Source of the DNA: Lampris incognitus
Lineage: Eukaryota; Chordata; Actinopteri; Lampriformes; Lampridae
NCBI RefSeq assembly: GCF_029633865.1
Contig: NC_079212.1
Location: 87,470,986-87,534,985 of the forward strand
Direction of reading: 5' to 3'
Length of the DNA: 64,000 nt
Positions 1 through 45,245 of this stretch are shown in pieces (position 1 is the first letter of the stretch; every line of letters begins with the position of its first letter). The translations under genes and the position numbers were made by a program. The notes beneath the pieces were generated by a model that saw only the letters and a list, made by a program, of their open reading frames with translations, did not search any database and had not been told where the DNA came from.

Positions 1-658
1 AGGGACTGTGAGAGACTATGAGAGAGACTGTGTGTTCGATTATGTTGGAGACTTTAAGAGAGACTATAAGAGAGACTATAAGAGAGACTATGAGAGAGAC
101 AGCGAGAGCGAGCGGTGTTCTCTGGTGTGATGCACCAGCGTCTCACATGACGCTGGTGCATCACAGCGTCATGCGGGTCTCCGCCACACAGATTTACACG
201 AAGCAGCGGACAAAGTTTGACCTTTAAGTTTTAAAAGGGTGTAAAATGAGCCGTGGATTTACTGGCTGCAGGACCAGAATAGGCTCCGGTCGACCACAGC
301 GGAAACACAATGACCACAGGGCTGACTGTAAAAAGACTGACACGCACTCACAACATCGTGTCCTCTGCAGAGACGCGGGCCTCCGTCTGTGGATGCGACG
401 CTTCTGATACATTCCCGTCTCAGACACATGTACAGTGCCGTCTCAGACACATGACCGAGTCCGACGTCTTTGGTCTGTTTGAGGTTTCAGGAAGCCTGGT
501 AGAAACTGTAATACAAGAAATAACAGACTTTTATTTTGTATTTTAGGAGGAGTAAGGAAGTAAAAAAAAGGTAAATGACATGTCAAGATTGAATGGGTCA
601 TGCAAATAGTGCGTCTAATTCTCCTCCAAAGAAAAAAATTATATTTGAGATATGACAT

Positions 659-1045
659 ATATGGGCGGCACGGTGGCGCAGTGGTTAGCGCGGTCGCCTC
701 ACAGCAGAGAGGTCATGGGTTCGAGCCCAGAGGTAGTCCAACCTTGGGGGTCGTGCCGGGCTGTCCTCTGTGTGGAGTTTGCATGTTCTCCCCGTGTCTG
801 CGTAGGTTTCCTTCGGGGGCCCCGGTTTCCCCCCACAGTCCAAAAGCATGTAGGTCAGGTGAATCGGCTGTACTAATTTACCCCTAGGTGTGAATATGTG
901 TGTGTGTGTATCTCGGCCCTGTGTGATGGTCTGGCGGTCTGTCCAGGGCGTCTCCCCGTCTGCCGCCCAGTGACTGCTGGGATAGGCTCCAGTATCCCCG
1001 CGACCCTGAGAGCAGGATAAGCGGTTGGGGTGATGGATGGATGGG
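659..1045 (+). mobile_element. tRNA-derived SINE, family B (full length)
   Basis: It starts GGGCGGCACGGTGGCGCAG (A box) with a B-box GGTTCGAGCCC at about 719. The body is the common teleost sequence CCCCGTGTCTGCGT...CACAGTCCAAA and the end GATGGATGGATGG. A perfect 13-bp duplication TGAGATATGACAT flanks it (646-658 and 1046-1058), showing LINE-type retroposition. Confidence 0.92.
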
Positions 1046-1058
1046 TGAGATATGACAT

Positions 1059-1384
1059 CATCATCTCCAGAAGACCGTGGTGCTCGGGAGCTCCTGTGTC
1101 GACTGTTCACCTGCTCCTCTGCATCCGGGCGTTGTTGCGAAGGAAGGAGTTTGATTGCCGGTGGTTTTGCAGTTTGGCCAAGTCGCAGCAGATACTTTAG
1201 CGGGGTGATTATGACCACTGTGAGACCTCAGGAGTCTTGGCATGTCATGAGGGATAATTTAAACCACGGGGGGGGGGCTCCTGTTCCACCTCTTTCTACC
1301 GGGACTTTCCTTCCTTCTTCCCCTGCACCGTAAAGAAGACTTGTCAAGACTGGGAGCCCCCGTTGTGAGAGCGGCTCCACAGTC
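1059..1384. other. No gene seen
   Basis: Unique-looking sequence between the SINE and the 19-bp minisatellite. The open frames here are short and carry no recognisable domain. Confidence 0.5.
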
Positions 1385-2100
1385 CCAGCAGCCCTACACT
1401 GTCCCAGCAGCCCTTCACTGTCTCAGCAGCCCTCCGCTGTCTCAGCAGCCCTCCATTGTCCCAGCAGCCCTCCACTGTCCCAGCAGTCCTCCACTGTCCC
1501 AGCAGCCCTCCACTGTCTCAGCAGCCCTCCACTGTCTCAGAAGCCCTCCACTGTCACAGCAGCCCTCCACTGTCCCAGCAGCCCTACACTGTCCCAGCAG
1601 CCCTACACTGTCCCAGCAGCCCTACACTGTCCCAGCAGCCCTACACTGTCCCAGCAGCCCTCCACTGTCTCAGCAGCCCTCCGCTGTCTCAGAAGCCCTC
1701 CGCTATCCCAGCAGCCCTACACTGTCCCAGCAGTCCTCCACTGTCCCAGCAGCCCTCCACTGTCCCAGCAGCCCTCCACTGTCTCAGAAGCCCTCCGCTA
1801 TCCCAGCAGCCCTCCACTGTCCCAGCAGCCCTCCGCTGTCCCAGCAGCCCTCCACTGTCTCAGAAGCCCTCCACTATCCCAGCAGCCCTACACTGTCCCA
1901 GCAGTCCTCCACTGTCCCAGCAGCCCTCCACTGTCCCAGCAGCCCTCCACTGTCTCAGCAGCTCTTCACTGTCTCAGAAGCCCTCCACTGTCCCAGCAGC
2001 CCTCCACTGTCCCAGCAGCCCTCCACTGTCCCAGCAGCCCTCCACTGTCTCAGCAGCCCTCCACTGTCCCAGAAGCCCTCCACTGTCCCAGCAGTCCTCC
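1385..2100 (+). repeat. 19-bp minisatellite
   Basis: About 37 units of ACTGTCCCAGCAGCCCTCC with C/T and A/G variants. Because 19 is not a multiple of 3, three units give a 19-residue protein repeat in every frame. That opens a 315-codon frame which is not a gene. Confidence 0.95.
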
Positions 2101-2934
2101 GTGCAGCCAGCGAGTCTGACGGGACGCCCCGGCAGGACAGGGGAGAGCCACGTCAACCTTTCCCTCCATCCATTTCTGATACTGACAGTGCATTCTGGTC
2201 GTGTCCCCTGCTGGTGCCGTGTGCGGCCTCCTCCCCCACGCGCCCCCTTAAAATAGCGCCTTTTCACCGACACTGGTTTCAAACATGACGCGTTGTTACG
2301 CCGCAATCTCGAAGGCAGAGACAACGCAGAATGACAATGGCGGATAATGTGTGTGTGTGTGTGTGTGTGTAGGGGAGGATTATACTAACACCCTCCGCAC
2401 CGAGGCCGCCGCCGTGAGCACCCCCGCTGCTTCCACGCCGAAGAGACGGATAATCACAGGCAGCGGAATAGGGATGAAGCGAGGAGGAGGAGGAGGTAGA
2501 TGGAGAACAAAACAGCCAGTGAAACTGTGCTGTGCAGGAGTGAGGGCAGAGAGGGGTGGTGGTGGTGGTGGTGGTGGGGGGTGCAGAGGCAAACCGACAG
2601 GAAGCCAGGCTGTGAAGTGGGGGTAAGAAAGTGATGCTCAGTGCGAGGAAACGGAGAGAAAGGGAGGATATCTGCAGCGGCCCAGCTGTGGGGCTTAAGG
2701 GGGCTTAGCCTCCCTGCCCGTCATACGAGAGAGACTCCTGAAGTGCAGGCATTCATCCACCGGTTAGCTTGCAGAGAGAGAGAGAGAGAAAGTAAGGAGG
2801 GGGGGGAGAGTGGGGAGGGTCGGGGGGATCAATGCAGGGAAATCAATGTGTACAGGCTGTTGCTGTTGTGAAGTGTGTGCTTGTTCTGTCACTCCACTCC
2901 GTTTAAGAGGAATGTTAGAGAGGAGCTGTCAGCT

Positions 2935-2938
<4 letters not shown>
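2101..2938. other. GC-rich region, possible 5' exon or promoter area of znf385a
   Basis: It contains GC-rich stretches (CGCACCGAGGCCGCCGCC near 2396), GGT and GGA runs, and (GT)n at 2349-2371. No exon with family homology could be identified. The missing first znf385a exon could be here or upstream of the window. Confidence 0.3.

Positions 2939-2997
<59 letters not shown>
2939..2997 (+). repeat. (CT)n microsatellite
   Basis: Pure CT run within a 600-bp CT-rich region that ends near 3630. Confidence 0.98.
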
Positions 2998-3001
<4 letters not shown>

Positions 3002-3224
3002 TTGCTCAGTCCCCATTCTGTCTACCCACTCCTCCCTCTTCGTCTCGCTCCCTAACCCTCGTTCCATCGCCCTCTCTCTCTCTATCTCTCTCTACCTCCC
3101 TCTTTCTCTCTCCCTATGCCTCCCTCTCTATCTCTCTCCCTGTCTCTATCTCCATCTCTTTCCCTCCCTCTAGCCTTCTCGCTCCCTGTCTCTCTCTCTC
3201 CCCCTCTCTGTCTCCCTCTCGCTC

Positions 3225-3345
3225 TCAGTTCAACTCAATTCAATTCAATATGTGCTTTATTGGCATGACATACGTTTGTGTACATATTGCCAAAGCATGT
3301 AAAACAACAACACAACACAACAATTATGATATCCAACAACAACAA
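3225..3345 (+). repeat. Interspersed repeat inside the CT-rich tract
   Basis: CAATTCAATTCAATATGTGC, TTTATTGGCATGACATACG and TTGCCAAAGCATGTAAAACA resemble a common fish transposon end. CT-rich DNA surrounds it on both sides. Confidence 0.5.
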
Positions 3346-3534
3346 TAGCAATAGGTGCCATCACCCACTCTCTCTCTCCCCCTCCCTCTATCTCCCTCTC
3401 ACCTCCTCTCCATCTCTCTCTCTCGCCCTCTCTCTTTGATATCATACTGTGATGTAAATAAAGGTTATTTTAACAGTCAAAAAGTCTCTCTCTCTTTCTC
3501 TCTCCCTCTGTCTGTCTCTCTCCATCTCTCTCTC

Positions 3535-3535
3535 C

Positions 3536-3617
<82 letters not shown>
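3535..3617 (+). repeat. (CT)n microsatellite
   Basis: Nearly pure CT run about 180 bp before the first recognised znf385a exon. Confidence 0.98.
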
Positions 3618-3619
<2 letters not shown>

Positions 3620-3797
3620 CTCTCTGTCAGACTGGTGTAATGGGGCTGGGGGTTGTGGGAGCAGGTCTAAGTGAATCCATGCAGAAGTGTGTTGCTGTGC
3701 TGGGCTCTGCAGAACCCCACGGTACCCCTTAAACATGCCAACAGTCACGTGAAGCCCTGCTGGTGTCTCATGTCCCTGTGTCTGCCTGTTGTTTCAG

Positions 3798-37475
<33,678 letters not shown>

Positions 37476-38323
37476 TAGTAATGGAATGAGGACCAATCAG
37501 GAAAGAAGCACACTGTGACGTAAGCAGGGAGAACCACTGACGAGCAGTACATTTCCGACACTTTACAGACGACAGACTTGCGTCTTTCACCAATTCAGCT
37601 TTCATCACTCAGCTTTCTGCAAACCGCGGCCTGCACTCCCGCCAGTCAGTCGGAGGAGGAATTGAAAGTGCATGGTTCATCCTGTCAAGCAAGCAAGAGC
37701 TTTTTTAAGCATCATCTAACCTGCAAATGACCTTGCAAATAATTTCCGAAATATCTTCACTGAACTCCATCTTGACTGTTTCAAAACCCTACCTCTGTTA
37801 CCTTCCCCCCCAACGCAGAGCTCCATCTCCTAACAACTCATCGCTTACTTACCCACAGCATAGGCGCTCCGAGCATCAGAAACACATCTACCAAGCCAGA
37901 CGAAGTGTATGCCTCTCATATTAAACGGTATCATGCTGTATCTGTCATGACACGAGGGGGGGGGGGGCACTGCTTGGCCCTGTTTTGTGGGATGAACACA
38001 ATAAGTCAACAATAATTCATTTACGTTGTTGTTTGGGATTTTAGACTCTCCTCTGTACCTCGTCTGCAGTTCTTGGCACAGTTGCCTTTGTATTATTTGT
38101 CTCAACTTTCTGCTCTCAAACTATTGCTAATAGATGCCAGTCTACATGTACCTCTCTGGGAGAGGAACGGGAAGTCAACGAGGAATGCCAAGAGGTTAGA
38201 AAAATACATTGTCTTAAAGTAGATATTTATCGATGTATCTACCACGGCAAACTCATCTATCATTTGATCAATGCACAGGTGGTAGCGGGTTGTGATGAGA
38301 AGATCGGGGCTCGGTTATCGGCA

Positions 38324-38366
38324 CCGATCATATCGGCACCGATCATATCGGCACCGATCATATCGT
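38324..38366 (+). repeat. 15-bp triplicate
   Basis: Three direct copies of GGCACCGATCATATC. Confidence 0.85.
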
Positions 38367-38460
38367 CTGAAAGATCCGACCGGGCGGAACGGGAGAATGA
38401 AAGGAGAAAGAGAGAAACCGTTGTCTTGGTTCCTCCAGTGATATCAGGAGTTATTTAGTG

Positions 38461-38877
38461 GGTGTCTGGATAGCGTGGCGGTCTATTCCGTTGCTTAACA
38501 ACACGGGGATCCTGGTTCGAATCCCCGTGTTACCTCCGGCTTGGTCGGGCGTCCCTACAGACACAACTGGCCGTGTCTGCGTGTGGGAAGCCGGATGTGG
38601 GTATGTGTCCTGGTCGTTCCACTAGCGCCTCCTCTGGTCGGTCGGGGCGTCTGTTCGGGGAGGAGGGGGAATTTGGGGGAAATAGCGTGATCCTCCCATG
38701 CGCTACGTCCCTGTCAGGTGAAAAGAAGCGGCTGGTGACTCCACATGACTCAGAGGAGGCATGTGGTAGTCTGCAGCCCTCCCCGGATCGGCAGAGGGGG
38801 TGGAGCAACGACCGGGGCGGCTCGGAAGAGTGGGGTAATGGGCCGTGTACAATCGGGGCGAAAAAAAGAAGGGGGGG
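38461..38877 (+). mobile_element. SINE family A, full length
   Basis: Head TAGCGTGGCGGTCTATTCCG with B-box GGTTCGAATCCCC (38514-38526), body CCTCCTCTGGTCGG, tail GAAAAAAAGAAGG. The flanks GTTATTTAGTG and GTTACTTGGTG (38450-38460, 38878-38888) form an aged duplication. Confidence 0.9.
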
Positions 38878-39154
38878 GTTACTTGGTGTCCCGTGTGCGT
38901 TCCTCACATTTCTTCATCTGGCCAGTCTAAGCGGCTGGATGTCATTGTGTAATCAAGAAAGAGTCAGACAAAACACACGAGTAAAATTTAGCTTCCGTGA
39001 GGATTACTCTACATTTAAACTTCCATTTCAGCCTCAATACACAGTCTAAAAAAAAAAAGTATGTCGTGTTCTCGTCTTAATCAATCTGTTTCAACACTGT
39101 GAGCAAACGTGAAGGGTGTTTATTACGAGGTATTCCAGCTGCATCAATACACTG

Positions 39155-40255
39155 TCTGGCTTCTCTTTGTGACGTCACAGTGAGACCGTTTACAAAACGG
39201 GTCACGTGTTACGTCAATATTAGCTTGTTTGCAGTCGCGTGATTCTGATGACGCACGAGATTCAGATGGAGGGCAGGAAGTGAGAAGCAGGATGGAGGAG
39301 GTGGAGCTAGTTTAGCCCGAACTGTGCTGCTTGAGACGACATTATGAGAGAAAGGTGTAAACAGGAAGTAAGACATGTTGGACATGATCTTATGTTATGA
39401 AGAGGGATTTGTTTTTGAGGAAATGGTCGCTGCACACACGCGCGTTATCCGACTCCGCCCCTTCCGCCCGCAAACGACGGTTCGCGAGCCGTTTTTTCCG
39501 GGGTTTCCGGTCAATTTCTTGCATTTTTCCCCCCTCATGAACAACAACTCTTGGTACTCAATAACAACTCCTTGTGGTTCCTCAAATTAATGACGCCAAA
39601 CACAGGCATGTCGAAAGTTTGTGGTAGTGCTTCCTATGTAGAAAATCACTTCCTGCCCTCCACCTGTAGTTCGTGACGTCATATGCAAACAACCTATACA
39701 CTGGTTGGCTTCTTTTTGTGACGTCACAGTTAGACCGTTTACAAAACGGGTCACGTGTTACATCAATATTAGCTTGTTTGCAGTCTCGTGATTCTGATGA
39801 CGCGCGAGATTCAGATGGAGGGCAGGAAGTGAAAAGCAGGATGGAGGAGGTGGAGCTAGTTTAGCCCGAACTGTGCTGGTTGAGACGATATTATGAGAGA
39901 AAGGTGTAAACAGAAAGTAAGACATGTTGGACATGATCTTATGTTATGTAGAGGGATTTGTTTTTGAGGAAATGGTCACTGCACACACGCGCGTTATCCG
40001 ACTCCGCCCCTTCCGCCCGCAGACGACGGTTCGCGAGCCGTTTTTTCCGGGGTTTCCGGTCAATTTCTTGCATTTTCCCCCTCTCATGAACAACTCTTGA
40101 TACTCAATAAGTTTGTGGTAGTGCTTCCTATGTAGAAAATCACTTCCTGCCCTCCACCTGTAGTTCGTGACGTCATATGCAAACAACCTAAACACTGGCT
40201 GGCTTCTTTTTGTGACGTCACAGTGAGACCGTTTATACAACGGGTGACGTGTTAC
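39155..40255 (+). repeat. About 550-bp tandem duplication plus partial third copy
   Basis: GTGACGTCACAG occurs near 39169, 39719 and 40213, each followed by GAGACCGTTTA. The first two units agree over their length except for a small deletion in the second. Each unit has inverted segments (GGAGGGCAGGAAGTG and CACTTCCTGCCCTCC) and two CRE-type TGACGTCA palindromes. Confidence 0.88.
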
Positions 40256-40980
40256 ATCGAGACAGGACAGGAGCGGATGTCTCACGGAAACCTGAGCAAA
40301 CTGTGTTCAACCCAGCAATATATGACAGAGAAGACCACACACGCACACGCACACGCACACACGCACACACCTTTTCAGTCTCACGACTGCATCTCAAGGT
40401 AATGATGAGTAGTAGTATTACGTCATCTCTTGAAGTCTCCTCTTCTTTATGAATGGTGTTTAGGCTGCTTCGGCGAGCCATATTTCTTTTGGGACAGGGA
40501 CGTGGTCCGCCTTTTTTTTTTCTTTGCATTAATCTGCTCCCCTCCCCACGTGCCCCGGCCCGTCCCACCTCTGAGCCCGACGAGCGCGTGCTGTGGCAGG
40601 TCGACCCCTGACCCCCGTCCTTTAACTGGGATGTGGTTTTGGTGCGGGGGGGGGGGCAGGGAAACTGTGCCAATACTTACACCTCTCCTGTTAACTGCAA
40701 TAAAATAAAGAAGTGAACGTGTCTACAACAATGTATTTAGCTGTTGTGTCAGAGAAGTGTCCTGTATGTGTAGATTATTAAAGGAACCGAACAGGAGAAA
40801 CGCTGGAGCCTCCTCTTCATTTCCCGTCACACTGTGACGTCAGCGTGGTAGTCTTTTTTTCATTCCTTTTCCCGAGTAGAGCGCTGTGCCTGGTCCTGTG
40901 TATGATGGCTCAGGTGTTAGTACAGTAGATATTCCTTCATTGATTTACTCGCTTCCTTATCTTCCTTTATTTATATATAT

Positions 40981-41138
40981 TGTAGCGAATTCGGGGGGAC
41001 AACGCAACCACGGGAACTGCCGCGGACGGGAAGCGAACCCGTGTCGCCCGCACCGCAGGAGACATCGCTAACCGCTAGACTAAAGGGTCAGACTCGCGAG
41101 CCAGCGGCCAGCGTGTCTACTTATCCATGCACGTTACA
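40981..41138 (-). mobile_element. Solo LTR of the tRNA-like TRIM family (second copy)
   Basis: 158 bp, the same sequence family as 20131-20287 with about 10 differences. It lies in an AT-rich target; both flanks read ATATAT, so a 4-bp duplication is possible but not provable. The tRNA-like A and B boxes are kept on the - strand. Confidence 0.75.
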
Positions 41139-41162
41139 ATATATATTTACATATCCAATTTG

Positions 41163-41619
41163 GGTAACACTTTAGTATGGGGAACGTAGTCACCATTAAT
41201 GAGGTGCTTATTAGCATGCAAATTAGCAACATATTGGCTCTTAATTGGTCATTATTACATACTCATTAATGCCTTATTCTGCATGACCTTATTATACAAC
41301 CAGTAAGCCATTAACTATGAGTTTTCCCTCTATAACCTCAGAAGTATTGCTTATTAGTAGTACCATCTCAATATGCTTTGCCTAGTATGGCCTTTATAAG
41401 GTGGTAGTACCACAAGAAGAGTTATTCTCCCTAATACTTAATGAATATGGTCTGTTTTTACATAACAAAACACAAAACTACAAGTGTTCATAGTGTTAAA
41501 TTACTCTAAATTAAGTTTTTTTTACTTAGAATATGTTCCCCATACTAAAGTGACATCTTGATCATTACTAATTCACTAGTAATTTAGTTTTTTTATCTTC
41601 CCCATACTAAAGTGTTACC
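41163..41619 (+). mobile_element. hAT-like MITE (copy 1)
   Basis: 457 bp bounded by the inverted repeats GGTAACACTTTAGTATGGGG and its complement. There is no coding capacity. It is the same family and orientation as 44000-44461. Its target duplication is not clear. Confidence 0.85.
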
Positions 41620-42992
41620 ATATTTACTTATCTAATTTGTTTTGTGTCCGTGTTTATATGCAGCCTACTGTACTGTGGTTTACCCGTGTGGCGAGAAGGG
41701 GCCTGCGGGATGGGGTAGGAGCGGGGGCGGGCAGCAGGGTCTGGCTAAACGACATCTGGGAAGGTTAAAAGATAGGAGACTTCCAACTGTAATTGTTAAG
41801 TTCAATTTGTTTTCCTTGAACAATAAATAAACGAATAGTTGTATTTTACACATCAGTAAACAATAAAAGTGAAAGCAACCGTAAGAAGGACAAAAATAAC
41901 TTCACGTTGCGTAGCGCCGTGAGCTGGCCCCAACTCATTACGTCATGCTGTAGCACAGTAACACAGGAGGGAGGAAGTGACCAGAACATAAAGCCCCCAC
42001 TGACTTGAAACGCGTTTTAAACGGTGACAACGGATTGGGAATCTAGTCTGAGTGGCTGATGATGAGGATGATGAGGATGATGATGAGGATGATGATGGTT
42101 TGGTCTGTGAAAGAATCAGCTTCTGGTTACCTGTTGGGAAATCAGAACTTCCCAACTGGAAAATACGGAGCCCTGTTGAGGAAATAAGGAAGCCCACGGT
42201 CATCATGACGCCAGCACTTGCTCAACAGAGGAAGTGGGTAAAAAAACAAAAAACCCCGGAGAGCAGATATGTAGGGCACCACACACAGCCCCACGGAGAA
42301 TTAGCTGCTCCCCACGTCACCCACAGTCCTGCAGGAGACCACGACCTGAAGGTGAGACGCCAGGCTTTCTGTTATCGCTTGTGTGAAATACTATATGTTT
42401 GACCCACCTCGAGTGTTTATGATACATGTTTGATAAACGTGTTACTGAAAACCCCAATTTTAAAATTTCATGTTCAAGCGTCATCTAACAAATTCACTAT
42501 AGTGTATATATATAAAACTTTGTTAAAAGAAACACTATATATAACATATATAACATATATGCTATATGTATCAAGATATATTGAGCATGTGTATACATAT
42601 ATATATATATATACACTACCGTTCAAAAGTTTGGGATCACCCAAACAATTTTGTGTTTTCCATGAAAAGTCACACTTATTCACCACCATATGTTGTGAAA
42701 TGAATAGAAAATAGAGTCAAGACATTGACAAGGTTAGAAATAATGATTTGTATTTGAAATAAGATTTTTTTTACATCAAACTTTGCTTTCGTCAAAGAAT
42801 CCTCCATTTGCAGCAATTACAGCATTGCAGACCTTTGGCATTCTAGCTGTTAATTTGTTGAGGTAATCTGGAGAAATTGCACCCCACGCTTCCAGAAGCA
42901 GCTCCCACAAGTTGGATTGGTTGGATGGGCACTTCTTTGAGCAGATTGAGTTTCTGGAGCATCACATTTGTGGGGTCAATTAAACACTCAAA

Positions 42993-43280
42993 ATGGCCAG
43001 AAAAAGAGAACTTTCATCTGAAACTCGACAGTCTATTCTTGTTCTTAGAAATGAAGGCTATTCCATGCGAGAAATTGCTAAGAAATTGAAGATTTCCTAC
43101 ACCGGTGTGTACTACTCCCTTCAGAGGACACCACAAACAGGCTCTAACCAGAGTAGAAAAAGAAGTGGGAGGCCGCGTTGCACAACTGAGCAAGAAGATA
43201 AGTACGTTAGAGTCTCTAGTTTGAGAAACAGACGCCTCACAGGTCCCCAACTGGCATCTTCATTAAATAGTACCTGTTAG
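42993..43280 (+). pseudogene. Truncated Tc1 transposase, left arm
   Basis: 95 codons covering the N-terminal DNA-binding domain: the first helix-turn-helix, the GRPR hinge (SGRPRCTTEQ) and the start of the second helix-turn-helix (RRLTGPQLASSLN). It then stops where the inverted arm begins. The DD34E catalytic domain is missing. Confidence 0.88.
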
Positions 43281-43431
43281 AGCCTGTTTGTGCTGTCCTC
43301 TGAAGGGAGTAGTACACACCGGTGTAGGAAATCTTCAATTTCTTAGCAATTTCTCGCATGGAATAGCCTTCATTTCTAAGAACAAGAATAGACTGTCGAG
43401 TTTCAGATGAAAGTTCTCTTTTTCTGGCCAT
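43237..43431 (-). pseudogene. Truncated Tc1 transposase, right arm
   Basis: Mirror copy of the left-arm frame on the other strand. It is identical for about 50 residues and then runs out of frame in the loop at 43270. Confidence 0.85.
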
Positions 43432-43807
43432 TTTGAGTGTTTAATTGACCCCACAAATGTGATGCTCCAGAAACTCAATCTGCTCAAAGAAGTGCCCATC
43501 CAACCAATCCAACTTGTGGGAGCTGCTTCTGGAAGCGTGGGGTGCAATTTCTCCAGATTACCTCAACAAATTAACAGCTAGAATGCCAAAGGTCTGCAAT
43601 GCTGTAATTGCTGCAAATGGAGGATTCTTTGACGAAAGCAAAGTTTGATGTAAAAAAAATCTTATTTCAAATACAAATCATTATTTCTAACCTTGTCAAT
43701 GTCTTGACTCTATTTTCTATTCATTTCACAACATATGGTGGTGAATAAGTGTGACTTTTCATGGAAAACACAAAATTGTTTGGGTGATCCCAAACTTTTG
43801 AACGGTA

Positions 43808-43810
<3 letters not shown>

Positions 43811-43870
<60 letters not shown>
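43811..43870 (+). repeat. (TA)n microsatellite
   Basis: TA run at the right end of the palindromic Tc1 element; a shorter one at 42596-42612 marks the left end. Confidence 0.96.
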
Positions 43871-43879
<9 letters not shown>

Positions 43880-43999
43880 TAGACTGCCAAGCTCCATTCT
43901 GTGATACATAATTATATAATTATTAGATTATTAGAGGTTATTTGATGGGGAGAGATAATTTGCAGAGGAAAACATAATCTATTTAAAAGATGCCAAATT

Positions 44000-44461
44000 G
44001 GTAACACTTTAGCATGGGGAACGTAGTCACCATTAATTAGGTGCTTATTAGCATGCAAATTAGCAACATATTGGCTCTTAATTGGTCATTATTACATACT
44101 CATTAATGCCTTATTCTGCATGGCCTTATTATACAACCAGTAAGCCATGAACTATGAGTTTTCCCTCTATAACCTCAGAAGTATTGCTTATTAGTAGTAC
44201 CATCTCAATATGCTTTGCTTAGTATGGATTTTATAAGGTGATAGTACCACAAGAAGCGTTATTCTCCCTTACTAACACTTAATGAATATGGTTTGTTCTT
44301 ACATAACAACACACAAAACTACAAGTGTTCATAGTGTTACATTACTCTAAATTAAGTTTTTGTTACTTAGAATATGTTCCCCATACTAAAGCGACATCTT
44401 GATCATTACTAATTCACTAGTAATTAAGTGTTTTTTATCTTCCCCATACTAAAGTGTTATC
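44000..44461 (+). mobile_element. hAT-like MITE (copy 2)
   Basis: 462 bp, about 95% identical by eye to 41163-41619. A perfect 8-bp duplication GCCAAATT lies at 43992-43999 and 44462-44469, the size made by hAT transposases. Confidence 0.92.
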
Positions 44462-44874
44462 GCCAAATTTAAGTAGTTCATTCAAAGTAACCCGAGTTAT
44501 GCCGGGAGCGGACTGCACGATGTCAACCCGATCGTGGCACGATTTTGTCGTCACCGACGAATTTCCAGCGACGGGCGCAATTATGAACGACGAACGGAAG
44601 TCTTTACCACGTGTTTACCAGGGCTGCGTAAGGATTACGCTCACATTTAGATCAGACTACTCGATGTTTTGCCTTTTACGAAGGTCACCATGTCAGATTA
44701 GCCAATCATACTGCCATACATTCTTGCCGTGTCTTGGCCAGGAGACTGGCAACACTACAAGCAGTGGCGGCTGGCGCTAATTTTTTTGTTTGTTTGTTTT
44801 TTGGGGGAGGGCGCAATTTACCTTGGCGCAGCACACCTGACAGCTGCTTTAATGTCCACTGAGTCACACAGTTA

Positions 44875-45245
44875 TTAAGGACAATGTAGCCTGTAGTTAT
44901 GAAGGACAATGTAGCCTATACAGAGTTACTAAGAAGGACAATGTAGCCTGTAGAGTTACTAAGAAGGACAATGTAGCCTATAGAGTTATTAAGAAGGACA
45001 ATGTAGCCTATAGAGTTATTAAGAAGGACAATGTAGCCTATACAGAGTTACTAAGAAGGACGATGTAGCCTATACAGAGTTACTAAGGACGATGTAGAGT
45101 TATTAAGAAGGACAATGTAGCTTATACAGAGTTACTAAGAAGGACAATGTAGCCTATACAGAGTTACTAAGAAGGACGATGTAGCCTATAAAGAGTTACT
45201 AAGAAGGACGATGTAGAGTTACTAAGAAGGACAATGTAGCCTATT
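44875..45245 (+). repeat. About 31-bp minisatellite
   Basis: About 12 units of AAGGACAATGTAGCCTATAC plus AGAGTTACTAAG, with length variants. Confidence 0.92.

Larger units (their letters stand above)
42612..43812. mobile_element. Palindromic Tc1-like transposon: two inverted 5' halves
   Basis: The left arm 42612-43147 and right arm 43276-43812 are near-perfect reverse complements of about 536 bp, with a 128-bp loop. Both outer ends carry the fish Tc1 terminal motif TACACTACCGTTCAAAAG and abut TA-rich target DNA. Each arm encodes the start of a Tc1 transposase on opposite strands (MARKRELSSETRQSILVLRN, then a helix-turn-helix REIAKKLKISYTGVYYSL). The DDE catalytic half is absent. The loop adds a few more transposase residues including GRPR. 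It cannot make active transposase and would fold into a long hairpin if transcribed. Confidence 0.93.

Noticed and set aside
1341-2288. 315-codon + frame
   Set aside because: Made entirely by the 19-bp minisatellite cycling through frames; no domain and no splice context.
2875-3732. Ser/Leu-rich and Arg/Glu-rich frames
   Set aside because: Translation of CT/GA low-complexity DNA.
37840-37910. Exon-like stretch after the znf385a stop (AG-bounded, basic residues QHRRSEHQKHIYQARR)
   Set aside because: Resembles a zinc-finger tail, but the gene already ends in its family C terminus at 37475 and no matching partner exon or donor was found.
38461-38530. Possible tRNA gene (A and B boxes)
   Set aside because: The same head recurs in many copies with a common non-tRNA body; it is a SINE head, without proper stems.
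42052-42402. 116-codon acidic + frame
   Set aside because: Starts in a GATGAG microsatellite; no recognisable domain, no homologue recalled, no clear splice sites.
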